From assembly GCA_947465645.1 (NCBI GenBank), contig CANIBQ010000091.1, positions 1 to 20,482 of the forward strand: a stretch of 20,482 bases of DNA, written 5' to 3'. Positions within the stretch are counted from its first letter, which is position 1, and each line of letters begins with the position of its first letter. Below are positions 7,086 to 14,134 of the stretch, piece by piece. This DNA is from Acidobacteriota bacterium (GTDB taxonomy: Bacteria; Acidobacteriota; Vicinamibacteria; Vicinamibacterales; UBA2999). Both the position numbers and the translations under genes were made by a program. A model generated the notes under the pieces. The model searched no databases. It was not told where the DNA came from and worked only from the letters and a program-made list of their open reading frames with translations.

Positions 7086-8384
7086 ATGGCGCTCGGCCTC
7101 GACTTCGGTACCACCAATAGCGCCGTCGCACGTGCCGAGGACGGTGTCGCGGTGCTCGCGACGTTCGAGACATCGAACGGCCTGACCTCCACCTTCCCCT
7201 CGATTCTCTATTTCGAACGCCTGCGCCAGGATGCGGTCGTCCGGCTCACCTCATCGGCTGGACCGGCCGCGATCGAGCGTTACCTGCACGCCGAGGAAAA
7301 GGGACGGCTGATCCAGTCGCTCAAGGCCTACCTGTCGGACCGGCGCTTCGACGGCACCGCCGTCCTGTCGAAGCGCTACACGCTCGAGCAGATGATCGCC
7401 CTCATCATCAGGCACCTTCTCTCGGACGCGGCGCATTCGCTCGGCCCCCTCCCCCGCCGGGTCGTGGCCGGCCGGCCGGTGCACTTCACGAACTCCACCG
7501 ATGACGCCGACGACGAGTTCGCCGCGTCGCGGCTGCGCTCGGCGCTCCAGCAGTCCGGATTCGAGGAGATCGTGTTCGAGTACGAACCGGTCGCGGCCGC
7601 ATACAGCTACGAACGCACCCTCACGCACGACGAGCTGATTCTCATCGGCGACTTCGGCGGCGGCACCAGCGACTTCTCGATCCTGCACGTCGGCCCCGGC
7701 GTCCGGGCACGTGGCCGAACCGCCAGGGACATCGTCGGCAACGACGGCGTGGCGCTCGCCGGCGACGCCTTCGACCGGAAGATCATTCGACACCTCGTCG
7801 CGCCGCGCCTTGGCAAGGGCCTGGATTACCCCTCTCCGCCGGACAAGATCCTCCCGGTGCCGAGCTGGCCGTACGAGCACCTCGAGCGCTGGCACTACCT
7901 GTCATTCCTGAACACCAGCAAGAACCTCGAGATGCTCGAGCGACTTCGAGCGAACGTGGCGACCCCCGAGCGGCTCGAGGCGTTCATCCACCTGATCAAA
8001 GGCGGGCTCGGCTACCAGCTTCACGAGGCGGTAAAACGCACCAAGTTCGCGCTGTCAACCGACACCGAGGCTCTGTTCGAGTTCGCCTGCGAGCCGGTGG
8101 CCATGAGCCAGCAGGTCACGCGGGAGCAATTCGAGGGGTGGATCGCGGAGGAACTGACGATGATCGCGAATTGCGTGGACCGGCTCCTGCAGGCCACCGG
8201 CGTGTCTCCACGCGATATCGACCACGTGTTCCTGACCGGCGGATCCTCCTTCGTTCCCGCGGTGAGGCGTCTTTTTGTCGATCGGTTCGGCCTTCCGAAG
8301 ATCACGGGCGGACACGAATTGACGTCGGTCGCCACGGGATTGGCGCTTCGCGCGGCCGAGGAGTGGCCTAGAATGTCGCGCTGA
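7086..8384 (+). CDS. YegD-like Hsp70 family ATPase without a substrate-binding domain
   Basis: 432 residues of the actin-like ATPase fold. Seen: the first phosphate loop GLDFGTTNSAVA (4-15), the second LIGDFGGGTSDFSIL (about 185-199) and the adenosine loop VFLTGGSSFVPAVRRLF (about 381-397). EYEPVAAAYSYE (about 163-174) is the Hsp70 connect region. The protein ends soon after the ATPase domain, so the peptide-binding domain of DnaK is missing, as in E. coli YegD (about 450 residues). The role of YegD-like proteins is unknown; ATP binding is very likely. The TGA stop (8382-8384) is in the same frame as the following kinase open frame, which begins at the next codon. Confidence 0.9.
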   Translation: MALGLDFGTTNSAVARAEDGVAVLATFETSNGLTSTFPSILYFERLRQDAVVRLTSSAGPAAIERYLHAEEKGRLIQSLKAYLSDRRFDGTAVLSKRYTLEQMIALIIRHLLSDAAHSLGPLPRRVVAGRPVHFTNSTDDADDEFAASRLRSALQQSGFEEIVFEYEPVAAAYSYERTLTHDELILIGDFGGGTSDFSILHVGPGVRARGRTARDIVGNDGVALAGDAFDRKIIRHLVAPRLGKGLDYPSPPDKILPVPSWPYEHLERWHYLSFLNTSKNLEMLERLRANVATPERLEAFIHLIKGGLGYQLHEAVKRTKFALSTDTEALFEFACEPVAMSQQVTREQFEGWIAEELTMIANCVDRLLQATGVSPRDIDHVFLTGGSSFVPAVRRLFVDRFGLPKITGGHELTSVATGLALRAAEEWPRMSR

Positions 8385-8450
8385 ACCATCATCGCCCTCG
8401 GCGGACGCGTCGAATACGTCAATCGCACCGCGGCGCTGCAGCTCAAGACC

Positions 8451-9764
8451 GTGCCCGAACGTGTCATCGGGCGGCTGCGCACCGAGAGATTCCCACCTGA
8501 TGTTGCGGAGCGCCAGGGACAGAGCCTTCAACGCGTGCTCGATACCGGCGAGCCTTTCTACGTCGAGGGCCACACGATGTACCTGGATCGCGAGGTCTGG
8601 CTCGGCACCTGGCTGACGCCGATCCCTGACGACGATGGGCAGGTGCGGGCCGTGCTGGGCGTGTCGCGCGACATCACCGAGCAGCGCCGCCTGCAGGCCG
8701 AGCTCTCCAACGCGCAGAAGCTCGAAGCGATCGGCCGGCTCGCGGGCGGCATCGCCCACGACTTCAACAACAACCTCACGGCGATTCTCGGCTTCGTCGA
8801 GATGGTGCTCCTGCGTGCCGACGTGCCGGCCGGGGCGGCCCGGGACCTGAAAGAGGTACAGCACGCAGGCGAACGGGCGGCCGGCCTGGTGCGGCGGCTG
8901 CTCGCGTTTGGACGCCGGCAGGTGCTCCAGCCCGCCAACCTGAGTCTCAATACGCTGATCGACAGCCTCAGGCCGATGCTCGAGCGGTTGATCGGCGATG
9001 CGGTGGTGGTTGACGTGAAGCTGGCTGCCGAACCGTGGCCCGTGTCGGGGGACGTCACTGAGTTCGAGCAGATCGTGATGAACCTGGCGCTCAATGCCCG
9101 GGATGCCATGCCCAGGGGCGGCACGTTGACCATCGAGACGACCAACCTGCATGGCTCGGCGCAGAACCTCCGGCCGGCGATGAAGCCCGGGCCGTACGTG
9201 CAGTTGACGATTCGCGATACGGGCACCGGCATGGATGCGCGCACCAAGGAGCATGTCTTCGAGCCGTTCTTCACGACCAAGCCCGTGGGCGAGGGGACGG
9301 GCCTGGGCCTGTCGACGGTGTACGGAATCGTGAAGCAACTCAACGGATCCATCTGGGTCGACAGCGAAGTCGGGCGCGGCTCGGCGTTTCACGTGTACCT
9401 GCCGGCGGCCGCCCAGGGCGCGGCCGAGGTGGTCCAGCCCGTCGCGGAGGCCGCGCTCGAACCGCACGGGCTCCATGTCATCGTCGCGGACACTCCCGAA
9501 GAAGCGCTCTCGCTGGCGTCCTCGACCGAGGTGCCCATCGCGCTGATGCTCACCGATGTCGTGATGCCGCGCATGAGCGGGCCCGACCTCGCGGCCACCC
9601 TGCGGAACGCGAGGCCGGAGATGGGTGTGCTCTACATGTCAGGGTATCCGGCCAGCCTGGTGCAGCAGGGCCTGCTCGACCCCTCCATGCGGCTGATCTC
9701 GAAGCCGTTCAAGACCGCCGACCTGCTCGCGGCAATCGATGAGATGCTCGGCCCACCTAGGTAA
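8451..9764 (+). CDS. Hybrid sensor histidine kinase (PAS-HisKA-HATPase-receiver), N-terminus unclear and receiver incomplete
   Basis: GTG 8451 is the first ordinary start in frame, giving 437 residues, but PAS-type sequence (RVEYVNRTAALQLKTVPERVIG) extends in frame back to the TGA at 8382-8384. Order: PAS up to RAVLGVSRDITEQRR; HisKA with phospho-acceptor H103 in GGIAHDFNNNL; HATPase_c with N box QIVMNLALNARDAMP, G1 RDTGTGMD, F box EPFFTTKP and G2 GEGTGLGLSTVYG; then a receiver with phospho-Asp D369 in LTDVVMPRMSG and K in ISKPF. The receiver lacks its first strand and acidic pair: the sequence goes from AEAALEPHG directly to HVIVADTPEEAL. The kinase core is intact and soluble, with no transmembrane segment. 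The signal sensed is unknown. Possibly a decaying gene. Confidence 0.8.
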   Translation: MPERVIGRLRTERFPPDVAERQGQSLQRVLDTGEPFYVEGHTMYLDREVWLGTWLTPIPDDDGQVRAVLGVSRDITEQRRLQAELSNAQKLEAIGRLAGGIAHDFNNNLTAILGFVEMVLLRADVPAGAARDLKEVQHAGERAAGLVRRLLAFGRRQVLQPANLSLNTLIDSLRPMLERLIGDAVVVDVKLAAEPWPVSGDVTEFEQIVMNLALNARDAMPRGGTLTIETTNLHGSAQNLRPAMKPGPYVQLTIRDTGTGMDARTKEHVFEPFFTTKPVGEGTGLGLSTVYGIVKQLNGSIWVDSEVGRGSAFHVYLPAAAQGAAEVVQPVAEAALEPHGLHVIVADTPEEALSLASSTEVPIALMLTDVVMPRMSGPDLAATLRNARPEMGVLYMSGYPASLVQQGLLDPSMRLISKPFKTADLLAAIDEMLGPPR

Positions 9765-9767
9765 GAT
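9762..9767 (+). promoter_or_regulatory. Likely -10 element of the amidohydrolase gene, leaderless type
   Basis: TAAGAT ends nine bases before ATG 9777. It overlaps the stop codon of the kinase gene (TAA, 9762-9764). No Shine-Dalgarno sequence is present. Confidence 0.4.
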
Positions 9768-9776
9768 AGTGCCGCC

Positions 9777-10976
9777 ATGAAACAGTTGCTTTCTCTCGCC
9801 GTCGCCGCATTCCTCGCCAACCTGGGCGTTGCCCCCAACGCGCTGGCCCAGGATCTGGTCATCGCCAACGCGCGGATTATCGTCGGCAACGGCCAGGTCA
9901 TCGACCGCGGGTCTGTCGTCGTGCGGGCGGGACGCATCGCCTCGGTGACGCCGGGCGCCGCGAACGCGCAGGGCGTGCCGTCGATCGACGCCGCCGGCAT
10001 GACGGTGATGCCGGGATTCATCGACGGCCACCGCCACATCATTCAGGGCAACGCCGACCAGTGGTTCAAGACGCGCGCGGCGGCCGCGATGCAGGAGTTT
10101 CTCGACGCCGGCTACACCACGCTGATGGAGGGTGGTGGCGCGGTGCCGGGGATCGTCCAGCTCAAGGAGAAGATCGAGAAAGGCGAGCTGAAAGGGCCGC
10201 GCATCATTACCTCTGGCCGCGCCGACCCGGGCAACTTCAAGACCGAGGCTGCCGCGCGCGCGCAGGTGCAGATGCTGGCCAAGGCGGGCGTCGAGATCAT
10301 CAAGGCGAACATCACGCCGGCTGCGACCGACGCCGAGGTGGCGATCCTAGCGAGCGTGGTGGACGAGGGGAAGAAGCACAACCTCGACGTGATGGTGCAC
10401 GCCGTCAGCCCGAAGGCGATGCTCGCCGCGGTGGGCGTCGGGGCCCAGAAGCTGGTGCACACCCCGCACTTCGGATGGCTGACCGACGCCGACGCCAAGG
10501 TGGTGAAGGATGCCGGCGTCGAACAACTATCGACCACCGGCTTCGGCGTGCCGGTGTTCGACGTCCACAACACGGACAACATCCCGACGTTCCGCGACGG
10601 TAAGCCGTGGCCCGACGCGATCATCGACGGCGAGGGCCGCGGACGCGAGGCGGGATACAAGGCCGTGAACGCGCGGACGCTCTGGGACGCGGGGGTCACC
10701 TACGGCTTCGGCACCGACACGGGATACCCGCCGCTGGCAGGGCTCTCCCAGGAGCTGCGCACCCTCAACCTGATGTTCTCGCCACAGGACATCGTCAAGC
10801 TGATGGGCCCGAATAGCGCGGCGTTCATCGAGAGGAGCAAGGACCTTGGCACCGTGGAAGCCGGCAAGCTCGCGGATCTCGTGATCCTCGACGGCAATCC
10901 GCTGGACGGTTACTGGAACCTGCTGAAGGCGAAGGTGGTGATCAAGGGAGGCACGATCGTCAGCGACAAGCGGTAG
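9777..10976 (+). CDS. Secreted metal-dependent amidohydrolase
   Basis: 399 residues of the amidohydrolase superfamily (TIM barrel flanked by a small beta-sandwich). Residues 1-24 are a signal peptide (cut near ALAQ). Metal ligands of the usual pattern are visible: H85-R-H87 in GFIDGHRH, K176 in EIIKANIT (bridging lysine), H208 in MVHAVS, H228 in LVHTPHFG, and D314 in FGTDTG. The C-terminal GTVEAGKLADLVILDGNPL is typical of imidazolonepropionase- and prolidase-like members. Substrates in this group are cyclic amides, dipeptides or similar; this protein cannot be assigned to one. The export suggests a nutrient-processing role. Transcribed from its own promoter; the gene ends before a palindrome and a converging gene. 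Confidence 0.9.
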   Translation: MKQLLSLAVAAFLANLGVAPNALAQDLVIANARIIVGNGQVIDRGSVVVRAGRIASVTPGAANAQGVPSIDAAGMTVMPGFIDGHRHIIQGNADQWFKTRAAAAMQEFLDAGYTTLMEGGGAVPGIVQLKEKIEKGELKGPRIITSGRADPGNFKTEAAARAQVQMLAKAGVEIIKANITPAATDAEVAILASVVDEGKKHNLDVMVHAVSPKAMLAAVGVGAQKLVHTPHFGWLTDADAKVVKDAGVEQLSTTGFGVPVFDVHNTDNIPTFRDGKPWPDAIIDGEGRGREAGYKAVNARTLWDAGVTYGFGTDTGYPPLAGLSQELRTLNLMFSPQDIVKLMGPNSAAFIERSKDLGTVEAGKLADLVILDGNPLDGYWNLLKAKVVIKGGTIVSDKR

Positions 10977-10980
10977 CGGG

Positions 10981-11038
10981 AGGCCTTCACCCCTCGACTC
11001 CGCTCGGGGTGCCCTGAGCGAAGTCGAAGGGCAGGCCT
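10981..11038. terminator. Imperfect palindrome acting as probable bidirectional terminator
   Basis: Between two converging genes. CCCCTCGACTCCGCTC (10991-11006) pairs with GAGCGAAGTCGAAGGG, with two mismatches, and AGGCC at 10981 pairs with GGCCT at 11034-11038. Elements with a CCCTTCGAC...CGCTC core occur as repeats in many bacterial intergenic spaces. Position and symmetry support transcription termination from both sides. Confidence 0.6.
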
Positions 11039-11041
11039 CCG

Positions 11042-11893
11042 TCAATGCGTCAGCGCGTACAACATCACGTTGATGCCGAGCGCGTAGCCGTCCGGAGAGA
11101 ACTGATAGAAGAACTGCGGATCGTCTCCCTCGCGCTCGAACGAGTCCGACACGTCGGTGTTGTGCGTCATCACCGCGATGATGTGCCCGCGCCTGTCGCG
11201 GATGGCGCGGAAGTGCGGCACCGCCGATTCGGCGCCTCGCTCCGACGTCACGCGGCCGTTGCTCGCCCGCCAGAACCGGATGCTCGTCACCTGCGGAATC
11301 TTCGTCACCTCGAACATCGTCCGGAAGATCGGGTCGGTCATAGGGACGTCCTCGATCGGGTATTGGGCCGGCGGCATCGCCTTGGCGAGCTCGCGCGACC
11401 ACTGCGACCACGCCGCGTCTCCCCAGAAGTCATCCACCCAGAGAAAGCCGCCCTTCTCGAGATAGAGCCTGAGCCCCAACGCTTCCTCGGGCGACAGCCC
11501 GATCGTGCCGACGTCCGATGCCATCAGGAACGAACAGTCGAACAAGGCCTCGTCGGTGAGGCGCACGAGCCACGAATGCGGCGTATCGGCCGCCAGTTTG
11601 CTGACGCGCGTCTTGGTGATCTCCGAGAGCCGCATCATCAGGTGCCGCTCGCCCCACGGATAGTCGGTGCGCCAGCCAGCGCCGTTGGCTTCGCGGCGGA
11701 CGCTGGTGTAGAGCATGTGGCACGCGGTGAAATCGCGGTCCGGCATCTGCTTTTCCGGTAGCTCCGCGGGATCGCCCTGCTCGCCGCGCAGCCCGCCCAA
11801 GCCGTCGAAGCCGCGCTGCCGGAACTGCGCGTAGGCGTAGCTGCTCGATAGCACCAGGGCCAGCACGAGAAGGACTCTCGCGCGATGAGCCAT
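11042..11893 (-). CDS. DUF4159-family exported protein
   Basis: 283 residues. Residues 1-22 are a signal peptide (VLLVLALVLSSSYAYAQ). The body contains DFTACHMLYTSVRREANGAG, GWRTDYPWGERHLMMRLSEI, a short segment LFDCSFLMASDVGTIGLSPEE, LRLYLEKGGFLWVDDFWGD, then YPIEDVPMTDPIFRTMFEV and YALGINVMLYALTH at the end. These match DUF4159, a glutamine-amidotransferase-like fold often encoded beside BatA/MoxR-type operons, though none is seen here. ATG 11893 overlaps the previous gene's stop by one base (TGATG), so the two are translationally coupled. Function unknown; it may act with an exported complex at the membrane. Confidence 0.85.
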   Translation of the reverse strand: MAHRARVLLVLALVLSSSYAYAQFRQRGFDGLGGLRGEQGDPAELPEKQMPDRDFTACHMLYTSVRREANGAGWRTDYPWGERHLMMRLSEITKTRVSKLAADTPHSWLVRLTDEALFDCSFLMASDVGTIGLSPEEALGLRLYLEKGGFLWVDDFWGDAAWSQWSRELAKAMPPAQYPIEDVPMTDPIFRTMFEVTKIPQVTSIRFWRASNGRVTSERGAESAVPHFRAIRDRRGHIIAVMTHNTDVSDSFEREGDDPQFFYQFSPDGYALGINVMLYALTH

Positions 11894-12207
11894 CAGATGA
11901 GCGGCTTCATCTGCCAGTCAGGGTCGGTGATCAGCGCGGCGTGCTCGTCGGTGGTAATCGAGCGGTTGGCGTACTGACATGACACGACGAAGAGTCCGCG
12001 CTCCTCTTCCCAGTCGGCCCTGACGATCCTGGCCTCAAACGGCTGTCCCGAGCGTGTCGTGAGCTGGAGCGGATCGCCGGGCTTGGGCATCGCGGGCAGG
12101 GTCATCATCTTCTTGAACCTGACAGAGCTGTGGTCGAGCGGGTAGCCGTTCTCATCCAGCGCCCGGACCTTCATGTTGGGAATCCTCAGGCTCACTTCGA
12201 CGTCCAT
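11893..12207 (-). CDS. Small conserved protein of unknown function, coupled to DUF4159
   Basis: 104 residues from the ATG at 12207. It has no signal peptide or membrane helix. Beta-rich sequence: VSLRIPNMKVRALDENGYPL, then PAMPKPGDPLQLTTRSGQPF and ARIVRADWEEERGLFVVSCQ. The alternation of short strands, with an acidic turn, suggests a small beta barrel, perhaps PilZ-like, but no diagnostic motif is visible. A longer frame from 12279 would give a Cys-containing, non-conserved-looking N-terminus running into the divergent promoter region. Its stop overlaps the DUF4159 start. Function unknown. Confidence 0.6.
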   Translation of the reverse strand: MDVEVSLRIPNMKVRALDENGYPLDHSSVRFKKMMTLPAMPKPGDPLQLTTRSGQPFEARIVRADWEEERGLFVVSCQYANRSITTDEHAALITDPDWQMKPLI

Positions 12208-12298
12208 ACTGGTAGTGTTCCACACAACGGCGCTCTGTAGGAGCGTGCAATTCGAGACACCTGCCCGTGCGAAAGCCAACTACGATGGAGGTGTGATC

Positions 12299-12634
12299 AT
12301 GGACTGGCTCAAGAAACTCCGGCCGGCGGCCCAGCCCCAGGCGGCGCCCGTGACCCCGGCCCCGAAACGGCCAGCCCGGCGTGTAGACGGCAAATACGTG
12401 CTGCTCAACGAGTACCTGGAAAACAGGTTCGCGAACACGGTGGTGCTCACCTTCGGCCAGATCGAGGACCTCGTCGGCTCCGAGCTGCCCGAGGTGGCGC
12501 GCACCGACAAGGAATGGTGGACGGGAGAGCCGGCCGTCGGGGGGTCACGTCACGCGCAGGCCTGGACGCTTGCCGGCATGACAGCCAAGCCGAACCTCTT
12601 CGCCAGAAACGTCATCTTCGAACGCCCCGCCTAA
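12299..12634 (+). CDS. DUF7662-like small protein
   Basis: 111 residues. ATG 12299 is preceded by GGAGGT (12287-12292), which decides the start over an ATG 126 bases upstream in the same frame. Residues about 1-30 are Pro/Ala/Lys-rich and likely flexible; residues about 31-108 carry the pattern of DUF7662: [20 protein letters not shown], then [17 protein letters not shown] and a WW pair followed by [12 protein letters not shown]. Proteins with this domain are found across bacteria, often alone, and have been suggested to be small enzymes or DNA-linked; no function is established to my knowledge. A TACGAT -10 candidate lies at 12281-12286. Confidence 0.7.
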   Translation: MDWLKKLRPAAQPQAAPVTPAPKRPARRVDGKYVLLNEYLENRFANTVVLTFGQIEDLVGSELPEVARTDKEWWTGEPAVGGSRHAQAWTLAGMTAKPNLFARNVIFERPA

Positions 12635-12680
12635 CGGCGTCCCCAGACTCAACCGCCCCGACGGCACGTTTGATGATTGG

Positions 12681-12716
12681 TCTCCTGTAGCAGCTCATCA
12701 CGAGCTCAACAGGAGA
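12681..12716 (+). promoter_or_regulatory. Hairpin that sequesters the Shine-Dalgarno sequence of the BON lipoprotein gene
   Basis: TCTCCTGT (12681-12688) is the exact complement of ACAGGAGA (12709-12716), which contains the Shine-Dalgarno AGGAG of the gene starting at 12722. Inside, AGCTC (12692-12696) pairs with GAGCT (12702-12706). The result is a stem of 8 bp plus 5 bp split by a small internal loop. Such pairing would limit translation until it opens, as in RNA thermometers or protein-controlled leaders. The pairing is seen in the sequence; the regulatory role is inferred. Confidence 0.55.
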
Positions 12717-12721
12717 TTGAT

Positions 12722-13042
12722 ATGAAGAGGTTGACCACCCTCGTCACCGTCGCCGCCATCGCCATCATGGCCGCGGCCTGCGGGCCGTCTGACACGGTTA
12801 CCAACCGCAATGTGAAAGCACGGCTGCTCGACGCATCGCAGCAGACCCGCCAGGTCTACGTCATGACGAAAGGCGGCGTCGTCACGTTGAGCGGAACCGT
12901 GGAATCGCCCACGGCGAAGGAACTGGCGGTGCGCCTCGCGCGCGAGACCCACGGCGTCACCGACGTGATCGATCTGATCGACGTCGAAGGGCCGGCGGCC
13001 ACCAGCGGCATCAAGCACGCGGATGCCAGGAAGAAGAAATAG
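12722..13042 (+). CDS. BON-domain lipoprotein (OsmY-like)
   Basis: 106 residues. Residues 1-19 form a lipoprotein signal peptide ending in the lipobox MAAAC with lipidated C20, followed by GPSD. Residues about 24-90 are a single BON domain: VTNRNVKARLLDASQQTRQV, GGVVTLSGTVESPTAKELAV and ETHGVTDVIDLIDV. BON domains bind phospholipid membranes or outer-membrane proteins and are often osmotic-stress proteins in the periplasm. The C-terminus is Lys-rich. The leader hairpin just upstream can hide the ribosome-binding site, a feature compatible with stress control. The Asp following C20 at distance +4, not +2, does not suggest inner-membrane retention. Confidence 0.85.
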   Translation: MKRLTTLVTVAAIAIMAAACGPSDTVTNRNVKARLLDASQQTRQVYVMTKGGVVTLSGTVESPTAKELAVRLARETHGVTDVIDLIDVEGPAATSGIKHADARKKK

Positions 13043-13095
13043 AAGAAGAAACAGGGGCCATCGAACTGGCATTTTCCTTGCTGAGGTGTCGAGGC

Positions 13096-13341
13096 ATGAA
13101 GAAGCCCGTTGAACCCACCCCCATTCTTCGATGGATTTTCAGCCGCGGCGACCAGGTTGTCTCCTGCCATGTCGAGAAAGCGGCCACAGGTGGCAGCTAT
13201 TCGGTCTGCCTGATTCCGATTGGCGGGGTCGGCCGCTTCCTGATCGAGCGTTTCGACGCGGGCATCAATGCCTTCCACCGCCATGCACTGATCGCCTCGC
13301 ATCTGCGCCGCACCGGCTGGAAACTCGCGGCCTACGCGTAA
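13096..13341 (+). CDS. Small hypothetical protein
   Basis: 81 residues from the ATG at 13096, with a GAGG about eight bases upstream (13083-13086). A TTG start at 13078 in the same frame is possible. The sequence (FSRGDQVVSCHVEKAATGGS, GGVGRFLIERFDAGINAFHR, HALIASHLRRTGWKLAAYA) looks like a small alpha/beta protein with no membrane segment or signal. I do not recognise the family. It lies in the same direction as the BON gene, 53 bases after it, and ends before a hairpin and a converging gene. Confidence 0.55.
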   Translation: MKKPVEPTPILRWIFSRGDQVVSCHVEKAATGGSYSVCLIPIGGVGRFLIERFDAGINAFHRHALIASHLRRTGWKLAAYA

Positions 13342-13357
13342 AGCGTCCGGGCGGCGG

Positions 13358-13372
13358 GTCCGCTTCGCGGAC
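13358..13372. terminator. Hairpin between converging genes
   Basis: GTCCGC, loop TTC, GCGGAC. A perfect six-pair stem located between two converging genes. It has the same core as the hairpin at 3630-3655. T-runs are missing on both strands. Confidence 0.4.
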
Positions 13373-13376
13373 AGCC

Positions 13377-13733
13377 CTACTTGAGATCCTGATGGTGGAG
13401 CGCATCAATCAACTGCTCCACTTCCGTTGCGCCCGCATCGCCTTCGCGGCTCCGGCCACGGGCGTTCCTCTGCTTCACGGCATCAATCAGCCGGAGCAAC
13501 CGGCGTCGCGTGTCGCGCCGCTCGACGCCTGACTTCGCCTCGATCATCTCGCAGACCGATCGGCGGACGTCGTTGCCAGAGCCGCCAAATGGCAGCCGGT
13601 CGGCAAGCTTGAGCAGGTGATTGAGTCCTTCGAACAGTGAAGCGTGCTGCGCGGCGGTGTCGGGCTCGGCAACCGGCTCGGACGCGGAGCGTGTCAGCAA
13701 CCGCCGCGCCGCCCTGGCCAGCCTGACTACCAT
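13377..13733 (-). CDS. Small hypothetical helical protein, coupled to the zinc-ribbon gene
   Basis: 118 residues from the ATG at 13733, which overlaps the end of the upstream zinc-ribbon gene by seven bases; a longer frame from 13796 exists but overlaps that gene by 70. The sequence is rich in Ala, Arg, Leu and Glu and predicted mainly helical (RLARAARRLLTRS, SLFEGLNHLLKLADRLPFGG, DTRRRLLRLIDAVKQRNARG, EVEQLIDALHHQDLK). No transmembrane segment, signal or known motif. Cysteine is present only once. I do not recognise the family; the overlap with the zinc-ribbon gene is the main support for its being real. Confidence 0.45.
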   Translation of the reverse strand: MVVRLARAARRLLTRSASEPVAEPDTAAQHASLFEGLNHLLKLADRLPFGGSGNDVRRSVCEMIEAKSGVERRDTRRRLLRLIDAVKQRNARGRSREGDAGATEVEQLIDALHHQDLK

Positions 13734-13915
13734 CGGCGCTGCGAGGGTCGGGTCACAAGGCGCGCCGGGTTCCAGATTTGTCCACACCCATGACATCGCC
13801 AGTACGTCGTTTCGGTCACGGCCTTGCTGGTCGTGGCGACATCAGCCGAGCGGCAAAACGGGCACGCGGGTGCAGGTGGAATCGGAGGAAGAATGGGTGC
13901 TCCAGCGGCGCTCAT
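13727..13915 (-). CDS. Small zinc-ribbon protein
   Basis: 62 residues from the ATG at 13915. After a Pro/Ala-rich head it has two cysteine pairs, C18-P-F-C21 and C41-H-G-C44, spaced as in zinc ribbons, with SADVATTSKAVTETTYWRCH between and GQIWNPARL after. This pattern, CPFCxSxDVxTTSK...YWRCxxCGxIWN, resembles short stand-alone ribbon proteins I have seen in related acidobacterial genomes. Longer in-frame starts exist upstream (ATG 13999 and 14101), but their sequence looks unlike coding sequence of a conserved protein. Zinc binding is likely; the role is unknown. It forms a coupled pair with the gene that follows. Confidence 0.65.
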   Translation of the reverse strand: MSAAGAPILPPIPPAPACPFCRSADVATTSKAVTETTYWRCHGCGQIWNPARLVTRPSQRRW

Positions 13916-14006
13916 GTCGATGCATCGACAGTACGGCCTGCTACCCAAAGCCACAAGCACAATCGCTCCGCGACGGCCTGGGCGCCATAAGTCGTACATG
14001 GCGAGC

Positions 14007-14031
14007 CGGGAGGCGGAATATATGCCTCCCG
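14007..14031. other. Hairpin in the space upstream of the zinc-ribbon gene
   Basis: CGGGAGGC (14007-14014) pairs exactly with GCCTCCCG (14024-14031) around a nine-base AT-rich loop containing ATATAT. The surrounding space 13916-14134 holds no gene I can support. On the minus strand the loop could form part of a -10-like TATATT for the zinc-ribbon gene; this is speculative. Confidence 0.35.
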
Positions 14032-14134
14032 TTCGGGGGGATGGGGTATTTGCCGGCCGTCCAGAGCGGCGACCGAGCGAAGCTGGCTCTCTAATTAGCA
14101 ATCGGAATGCCAGCGCTGACCTTTAACTCCCTAT

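Noticed and set aside
8055..9476. A 473-codon open frame on the minus strand
   Set aside because: It lies antisense to the Hsp70-like and kinase genes, is rich in Arg, His, Asp and Gly, and has no recognisable motif. High G+C content makes long shadow frames common.
7086..9764. A fused Hsp70-kinase protein
   Set aside because: The frames agree but a TGA separates them, and nothing suggests recoding (no SECIS-like stem was recognised). The kinase is therefore listed separately.
12173..12298. A longer N-terminus for the DUF7662-like protein
   Set aside because: A good GGAGGT Shine-Dalgarno sequence precedes ATG 12299, and the extra 42 residues would overlap the divergent gene's start.
13621..14094. 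A 157-codon plus-strand open frame
   Set aside because: It is antisense to the zinc-ribbon and helical genes; the ribbon's paired cysteines are strong support for the minus strand.
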